24,563 bases of DNA. Source: Purshia tridentata. Its lineage: Eukaryota > Streptophyta > Magnoliopsida > Rosales > Rosaceae. The translations under genes and the position numbers were made by a program. Below the pieces are notes generated by a model. It was not told where the DNA came from, did no database searches, and was given only the letters and a program-made list of their open reading frames with translations. Where the stretch lies: contig QANT01007638.1 of the NCBI GenBank assembly GCA_003254885.1, positions 1-24,563 of the forward strand, in the 5' to 3' direction. Of this stretch, positions 18,160 through 24,563 are shown piece after piece (positions within the stretch are counted from its first letter, which is position 1; each line of letters begins with the position of its first letter).

Positions 18160-18357
18160 GACTCAAACTAGCTTAGTTTAATTAATTTTAAAATTTCCTT
18201 GCATAATGGCTATGTATAATACAGGTCTATATAACAGAACTCTCTTATATATATTAATGGTCAAATTGTTAATTCAATTAATTAGATGGGTCTTACAATC
18301 TAACTACATCATATATACCAATAAATATTTTCAGTTTTCATTTTGGTATGAAAATTT
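18160..18357. other. AT-rich spacer, nothing recognised
   Basis: No gene or repeat border seen; the 72-codon frame at 18206-18424 has no recognisable feature and runs into the next element. Confidence 0.5.
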
Positions 18358-19018
18358 GGGGTTAATTTCACAAACACAACCTGAGGTTTTTTGTGTTTTC
18401 ACATACAACCATGAGGTTTCTTAGTTTACCATGATGCTTCAGGCTTTAAATCGTTTTCACCTAACCCCTACGGTCAAAATTCCATTCATATATATCTCTA
18501 AATGACAAATTTTAACACTAACACCCCGCTGAGGTTTATCTAGTTTGCCCATAACCCCCAAGGTTTTAGCCTTTAATCACAAACGTAAATGGTAGAATCT
18601 TGTAAATACTAAAATTATATTTTAATCAATATACTTTTTTATAATTTCATTTTAGTCATTATTGACCAAAAGTGGATTGGGCTTAGTGACTAAATTGGAA
18701 TACAATTTCAAAATCCATTGATTTTTATGGAAAATTAAAATTTACATTGAATATTATATAATATTGAAATGTTTTATTGATTAATTGTAATTTTCTATAT
18801 ATTTATTGTATTAGCCAAATAGTAAGTATGGTTATTTTGATATTTTACTTTTTTTGTCAACTTAAGGGACTTTTTTGTAATTGAGTTAAAATCTTAGTGG
18901 GTGTGCATGTAAATAAGGTTAAAATTGTCATTTACATATATTTTGATGTCATCATTTTTGTGTATAGAGTTTTGGCAAAAAGAATTATGTGGTAAATCCT
19001 CCGAAGTTATAGGTGAAA
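18358..19018. mobile_element. Partial TIR element with CCTGAGG-type subterminal repeats
   Basis: The left end GGGGTTAATTTCACAAACAC leads into reiterated ACAACC-TGAGGTTT words, a start I recall from plant MULE-type elements. Inner sequence TTTTCACCTAACCCCTACGG and AAATGACAAATTTTAAC (18462-18520) has an inverted counterpart TTTTCACCTATAACTTCGG and AAATGACAATTTTAAC near 19017-18925. The extreme right end is not found, so it is lost or diverged. Non-coding. Confidence 0.5.
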
Positions 19019-19098
19019 AAATAATAAAATATTAGGAGAATTTGTGTAAACACTGTAAATCTGTCAATGAGTGTGTTGAAAATGGAGGGTGGGCCAAA

Positions 19099-19193
19099 GG
19101 ATTTTATGGAGTGAGGGAAAGAAATTGTGATTGTTTGGAAAGTCAAGATTTTATGGAGTGATGAAAAGAAATTGTGATTATTTTGAAAGTCAA
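19099..19193. repeat. 47-bp tandem duplication
   Basis: GATTTTATGGAGTGAGGGAA and GATTTTATGGAGTGATGAAA begin two copies 47 bp apart, each ending in GAAAGTCAA, with a few substitutions. Confidence 0.8.
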
Positions 19194-20000
19194 TCTCATC
19201 AAGCAATTCATAATTGGTATTAGCAATTGGCAAAACCTCCAAATGTACTATTTTTGTTGGTGGTGTCGGTGTACCCTGAAAAGTAATTCCTGTGAATTAA
19301 CGTAGAGTCCGAGTGCGTCTCCACCAGTACTAAAATAATGTACAAAAATTCCACCCAAAAAGGAAAAATTAATATAGATAAAGATTAATGGAATCACAAA
19401 CCACACTTATCAGGTATCATTATACATCAAAGTTTTATTAGAAGTGGAATTCATAATTAATGCTCTAGTGCGTTATATTTAATATTTCTTTGTTGGGACA
19501 ATAAGCATCCCTCAACACACAGCTTCTTCTAGCCTCTTTTAAGCATTTCAACAAACATCTTAACAAAAATGGAAAAGGAATATGAATGATTTGCTTTATT
19601 GAATGTTGTGTGGGGAATCTTAGCCTATTCAACAATGCTAGAGATTTTAAATTTAGATCTCAAATTACGTGTTATTGCACACGTAATTTTTTACTTGTTG
19701 TAAAATAAATAATCCTTATGCGAGACCGACCGGCGATCGACTTGCTTCCTTTTCCTCTTTCTTCCTATATAACTTGATTTCCCAAAAGCCTAGTCGAAGT
19801 GGTAGATTGAGGCTTGAAATATCTAATGGTCTTTGCTAGCAGTAATGAGACACCAGACCGCTGGGGATGTCTTCCTCTCTTTGAGCTGATCACAGAAGTG
19901 TCCACAATTTGATGCTTCACTTGACCATTGTAGAAGGCGGTTCAAATGAAAGAAGCTTATGGCCTTGCGACATCGACAATACATTGATTATTGTGAATTT
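19194..20000. other. Intergenic sequence, no gene recognised
   Basis: Contains a 10-bp perfect hairpin AAATTACGTG / CACGTAATTT at 19662-19671 and 19680-19689. A stretch at about 19720-19960 is GC-richer but holds no domain I recognise. Confidence 0.5.
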
Positions 20001-20004
20001 TTGA

Positions 20005-20160
20005 AGATTTTTGATTGATTTGAGTTTCACTTATCGATTTCGTTTTCATTGATTGATTCTAGTTTCAATGATCGATTTTAGTTTTGACTAGTGATCAATT
20101 CAATTTCAGTGACTGATTTTAGTTCAATGATCAATTTCATTTTTAGTTATAGTTTCAATT
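20005..20160. repeat. Degenerate AGTTTCAATGATCGATTTT repeat cluster
   Basis: Several imperfect copies of a roughly 19-24 bp word (AGTTTCAATGATCGATTTT and variants) in a row, with uneven spacing. An old simple tandem array. Confidence 0.55.
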
Positions 20161-20945
20161 TGTATAAAATTTCTAAAATCTAGCTGTAGGAATTAGTGGC
20201 ATGATTTATAATTTTGAGTGTATTTTACGCCTGAAATATAATCATTGCCAAGATTTTTGGGATGATAGGGGACAGAAATTTTTTTTTTTTTTTTCTAATG
20301 ATTAGTGAGTAAACTATGGATTATTATTAATAAATGTGGAACTATACAAATGGGTTTTATGTCTATTAAAAATTTTATATAAAGTGTAATGCAAAGTGTT
20401 TTTTTAGCAGGTGGTCCATATAGTGTTTGGAGGAAATGAAATAAGTATATTTCATTCATCAAATTAACAATCAAATTGGCAAATGTATTTATTGCAATCA
20501 TCAAAACAAATTAAAATTTATGTACAGAGGTTCATACCAAGTCATTGTATTGATTCGGTGTGATTAATCATTCAAAAAGCCATTATGTATTGAGATTGAA
20601 AAGAAATTTCTAAGACTAAATGCATGTTATGTAATGTGACTTAAAAAAAAAATTGAAATTTTATTGTTTTATTATAAATAATGAAATATATAAATTACTA
20701 TTTCGAAAGCGAATCTTTACTGACCCCAAAAGTGTTAATAGACAACTGCATAAAATGGATGTAGTTTCATTCATCAGCACCTTAGGGATTACTAGAGAAC
20801 ATCCACTTCCCTAAAAAATAAAGTAGTTTATTTCTTTTTGTACTTTGCCTTATTTTGAAGACGGTCTCTAATACAGCTAAGTGGGCTGTTTTGTCAAATT
20901 GATTTGACAATATTCCTGACATTCCTGTATTGCACTATTTTCTAA
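20161..20945. other. AT-rich spacer with a T16 run
   Basis: Poly-T at 20279-20294. No gene or clear element seen. Confidence 0.5.
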
Positions 20946-20946
20946 C

Positions 20947-21120
20947 AAGGATATATTCTTTATCTAATTTGGTACTTATTTTGGTACCAAGTCTTGAATC
21001 TTAATTATCGAAAAGAGAGTAAAGAAATAAAGAAAGAAAGAAGAAGAGGTAAGAGAAAGATAGCTAAGATTAAAATCCTAGTACTAAAACAGGTACCAAA
21101 TTGGATAAGAAACCTGCTCT
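20947..21120. repeat. Fold-back element, ~50-bp arms, purine-rich loop
   Basis: The left arm contains ATCTAATTTGGTAC, ATTTTGGTAC and AATCTTAATTAT. The right arm read inward has ATCCAATTTGGTAC, GTTTTAGTAC and AATCTTAGCTAT. Arms agree at roughly four positions in five. The loop (about 21010-21060) is nearly all A and G (AAGAAAGAAAGAAGAAGAGG). A MITE is likely; no target duplication was established. Confidence 0.65.
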
Positions 21121-21682
21121 CACCTTCTAACCCATTCTCTATTTCCCTTGCATGTTTGCTCTAAGAAATAAGTTCTTGCTAATGGTAAAAAAGAAGCTTT
21201 AAGAGGAGTGATTGTCTTCTTTGTATTTTTGTTTACTTTAATGGAACTTCAACATATTGGCAATATAATTTTCTTATAGAAATTGTGGATCAATTACGAT
21301 GATCTCATATCGGATAAGGGATTGTCTAATAATAGGTATATTAAGTAGGATGTTTTCGAAGATTACATTGAGATATTTTAAAATAAAATCACACACCTAT
21401 TGTCCGTTTAGGTGATCAAATTAATGATATTATCATTCCAACTTGAAGGACCTAACATTCACAACAAATAAGTTAATTTTATGTCTCTAAATGTTCTTTC
21501 ATCAGAAAAATGTTTGAGGTTATGCAGTTAAAATCCTAAAAATTATATTTTTACTATTGAAAAGTTATATTATAAAATTTATTTAGGTTTTTTTAAAGCC
21601 CAAAATGAAAAATATAATGATTTTCTAGTTTACCTTTTAAAAATCAATGATAGCCAAGACAACGTTATATATATGTGTGTGT
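21121..21682. other. AT-rich spacer, nothing recognised
   Basis: No reading frame or element border. Ends in a (TG)7 run at 21674-21687. Confidence 0.5.
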
Positions 21683-22034
21683 GTGTGAGATCTCATAAAT
21701 AATTTTATTTGTGTGATCCCGTATAAAGCCTACTTCATATAGTATTTCAATTATCTAAACCGTCTATTATGTAGGTCTCTATTCAAATATCATCATATTA
21801 AAAATCGTCTATTCAATGATCTAAACAAATAGACGAACCAAATATATTTGACAAAACCATCTATTTGTTTAATCAAAGTTAAATAAGTAAATGATTTCTG
21901 ATTAGGCTAATTTTTTGCAATGAAGATCTATGAATAGAGACCTAAAAAATAGATAATTCAGATTGTTAAAAAACTATATCGAGTGAACCTATTCGCCTCA
22001 TCCCACAAATAAACTTAAATGTGGAATCCCACAC
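21683..22034. mobile_element. MITE, about 350 bp
   Basis: The left part ATTTTATTTGTGTGATCC, ATATAGTATTT, and TAGGTCTCTATTCA matches the inverted right part GTTTATTTGTGGGATGAG, ATATAGTTTTT, and TAGGTCTCTATTCA. Arms of about 110 bp. The outermost bases are blurred on the left by the TG microsatellite, so the borders are approximate and no target duplication is claimed. Confidence 0.72.
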
Positions 22035-22825
22035 TTGAAGGGGCATGTATATATATTTAACATAGAACTTAAATCTAGAAATTACTGAAATTACGAATTG
22101 AATTTTTTGACTTTTTGAGTTTGTTAACTGTGTTAGACAACTAAAATTGCGACTTTATAAAAGTGTTTTCCATAACTGAAGCTAAGTCAAACTAAAACTA
22201 GAGTGAAAACTGAAATTACATGTGAAAATTAAAACTATTTATGACTAATGGCTATAGTCATTGAACAGCAACAACTATAAAAAAAATAAAAAATAAAAAA
22301 CATAAACATGATACTTATAATATTTTTCTTACCTAAATATGTCAAAAGTTCATAAAACACAACAACACTTGTGGAGTCACATCAACATGCACTTGTCATA
22401 TTGGTCGTTGCAAAATTGTTGTTGAACAAAAACTATTGCTATAAAGTTACTGTCGAACAATGACTATTGGCACAGTACAATGCCTTATGTGCACTCAGAG
22501 TTTATTTTTAATTTTTTTAAATTTTTTTATTTTTTTTTAATGGTCAAGTTTGATGCCTTTCCATAAAAGAGTGAGTTTATTTATTATTAGGTGGATCATT
22601 TTAACATTTAAAATAAATTTGATAGGTTTATTTAACATTAGAAGGTGTGAAATTGACTTTAAAATTATTTATTTTAATAATTATGTATGCAAGAATCCTA
22701 CGTACGGGGGAGGCAACTCTCTTCCTTTACTAGTACAAGGTTTTTGATGCAGAATCTGACTACACCACATTCACAAGGTGGAGGGGCCATACAACCAACT
22801 TGCCACAGTCTTTTCTATGTATGTA
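22035..22825. other. AT-rich spacer, nothing recognised
   Basis: Includes A/T homopolymer-rich stretches near 22280 and 22510-22540. No gene seen. Confidence 0.5.
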
Positions 22826-22925
22826 TATATTCTTCCTTAAAGGAGGATTATAATTAAAAAACAGAGAAAGGAGGATTCGAACCACTGTATCTATTCTTCG
22901 TTAAAGGAGGATTAGAACCAAAAAA
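22826..22925. repeat. 64-bp-period duplication
   Basis: ATTCTTCCTTAAAGGAGGAT at about 22829 recurs as ATTCTTCGTTAAAGGAGGAT at about 22893. An AGAAAAA-rich tail follows to about 22980. Confidence 0.7.
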
Positions 22926-22980
22926 ATAGAAAGGAAAAAAGCAGAAAAAAGAAAGAGGAAAAAACAGAAAAAGGAGGATA

Positions 22981-23668
22981 AGATGTAAGAATATTTCATT
23001 AATATTTTGTATGTGGCCGACATGACATAGCCTCCTATATGGCATAAATAAGGGGATAAATTAGTGACAGCCACTAAATTAATCCCGGTTAAGTCATAAA
23101 CACATATATTTAGTTTCTTTATATCCAAGCCATTATTTTATAATTTATTACTTGATGCAATCCTTAGTCAAACCTCATTTTCTGAGTTGCATTTCTAAAG
23201 TGTAATTCTTATTGAGTTAAGATTTAGTTTTGGATTTTTGTTGAGTTATACTTTGATTTAATTTTTTTGTTATAACGTCATACATCAAGAGTTACACTTT
23301 ATAATTTCAACAAATTACACTTAATTTTTTTTTAGGAATTTATTGTTTTTTGTTTTATATTTTTATAGCTGAATTTTTTTTTTGGTGCTTAAAAATGTAC
23401 TTTGTGGCTTATTAATAAAAAATTATATTTGTTGTGACTTAAAGATAAATAAATTTAAAGTTTGGGTTTATGACTAAAATATATGTTAAGTTGTGGCTTA
23501 TTAATAAAGTCCTCTAAATAGGGTTTAGTAAATGATTTGGAGAATTGATCATATTGGTCAAATAAGAGAAGTAGTTTCCTTAACTTTTACAGTGGTAGGT
23601 CGTAAAGTAATTAGGGTTACACTAGAAAACTGGTCCTCCCTCTACCTATAAATAGTGCACATACCTAT
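22981..23668. other. AT-rich spacer, no gene seen
   Basis: No coding signal. TATAAATA at about 23647-23654 looks like a TATA box but has no gene downstream that I recognise. Confidence 0.45.
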
Positions 23669-24331
23669 TGTGAACCGTCCCTAGTATTCCTTGTCAGATC
23701 ATCATTTAAAGTCATTGGGGTGAATTTACCAATTTGCCCTCGTTTAGGGAAGTTTTGGTTTTGCAAGGGACGTATATTTTTAAAAGGGTGTTTCGGCCCA
23801 AATTTTTATATGGTTGCGTAGAGCTCAACCTCACGAGCAAGTAGAAAGAAATGGCTCATAATTTGGAGTTACGGTTTAGGAGTTATGTGCGTTTGAAGTT
23901 TGGGGAAAAAAATATAAATAGAAAAAAAAATCTGAAATTACACAAAAATACGTGTGAATAGTGTTTGGGCGATCAGAATTGCCGTTGTACTTTCCGACGG
24001 AGCAAGGAGGCATGTGGAGCATTTGCTGGACGTCAAGTTAGTCGAGTTTTGTTCATCTCTTCATTCTCTTTCCATCCATACCCAAATGGTCTCGATTGGA
24101 CCACTGTGGATGATCAGGGACGGATGCACAGCCACCACTGGGTGGTCAGGCGACCCCCTAACCGCCGGACTGAGAAGCTTTGGGCTTCCCTTCTCTCTGG
24201 ACGGCGACTCCCCAAGGTCTGGAGGGCGACCCCCCAACGTCGGACGGCGACCCCTTTCCCCTAAGCTTCCTCCTCTGCGCTTTAGCCAGACTAGTTTAGC
24301 CCACCTTGCTGTACAGTTCTCTGCCTTTTAA
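23669..24331 (+). mobile_element. Probable Ty3/gypsy LTR fragment
   Basis: Starts TGTGAACCGTCCCTAG, an LTR-like TG start. It then shows blocks I recall from plant gypsy LTRs: GGGTGAATTTACC-TTGCCCTCG, TTTCGGCCC, GTTGCGTAGAGCTC, GGAGTTACGGTTTAGGAG and TATGTGCGTTTGAAGTTT. The 125- and 99-codon frames at 23954-24331 lie inside it and look non-genic. No primer site, no second LTR and no pol sequence fall in the window, so the right limit is a guess. Confidence 0.45.
24149..24260 (+). repeat. GC-rich GGCGAC tandem motif
   Basis: GGCGAC followed by a C-run and a CGGAC/TGGAG end occurs at about 24149, 24203, 24225 and 24246; the last three are spaced 21-22 bp. It is the most GC-rich stretch of the right half, within the gypsy-like LTR. 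Confidence 0.55.
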
Positions 24332-24563
24332 AGCATTTGAACCACTAAATTAATCTAGTGGTCTTAATAAGACCAACTTAGGAAGCAGTAAAGATTGAAG
24401 GGGGAAAGGAAAAAGATTATGCATACAGAAGCAGTAAAGAAGAGAGATGGAGAGAGAGTGAAGGGAGAAAGAAGGTGAACATGCTAACTGTTAGCTTTTC
24501 CTTAAAAATAAAATTGGAACATAACTGCTAGGTTGTAAAAGTAATTTTATGTCAAAATAGTTT
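24332..24563. other. AT-rich end of window, nothing recognised
   Basis: Purine-rich patch near 24395-24475; no coding signal. Confidence 0.45.

Noticed and set aside
19791..19945. tRNA-derived SINE, from an A-box-like TAGTCGAAGTGG and a downstream GGTTCAAATG
   Set aside because: The two boxes are about 140 bp apart, far more than in a pol III promoter, and the B box lacks its final CC.
22550..22747. 65-codon + strand frame
   Set aside because: AT-rich, no domain, no splice or promoter support.

Overview
This is a plant nuclear genome window, most likely from a dicot. The evidence is a gene with GT-AG introns, Ty1/copia and Ty3/gypsy retrotransposon relics, a Mutator-like element (MULE), several miniature inverted-repeat elements (MITEs), and long AT-rich spacers. 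I could not place it to species. I see no rRNA, tRNA, CRISPR or prokaryotic-type operon.

Layout. Positions 1-4103 hold a decayed Ty1/copia retrotransposon on the + strand. It has an internally deleted 5' LTR, a primer-binding site, no recognisable gag, broken protease/integrase/RT/RNase H segments, a polypurine tract and a 167-bp 3' LTR. Positions 4651-8583 (minus strand) hold the one apparently intact host gene: a five-exon NRT1/PTR FAMILY transporter of the NPF5 type. Its exon joins keep frame throughout and give 562 residues. Its third intron carries a 440-bp inverted-repeat element with a 5-bp target duplication. A TATA box lies about 95 bp upstream of the start codon.

Positions 8832-14226 are a complete but dead MULE. 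It has long terminal inverted repeats (TIRs), a near-perfect 9-bp target duplication, a minus-strand MuDR-type transposase relic, and an hAT-type MITE nested in its left TIR. A second Mutator-like element without transposase (14238-15161) begins in the first one's target duplication. It contains a 66-bp duplication flanking a single N, which looks like an assembly seam.

From 15.4 to 17.7 kb there is a probable leucine-rich-repeat pseudogene split by a 1.35-kb solo LTR of Ty3/gypsy type. The remaining 7 kb is AT-rich and holds two MITEs, a partial TIR element, a fold-back structure, short tandem duplications and the start of another gypsy-type LTR (about 23669 onward).

Interpretation. The window is one transporter gene hemmed in by layered transposon insertions. 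I found no convincing new multi-gene system. The observations most worth checking are the stacked MULE insertions next to the transporter promoter, the non-frame 25-bp tandem array in the copia element, the repeat-expanded integrase-RT linker, the extra intron in the transporter, and the assembly seam at 14974.
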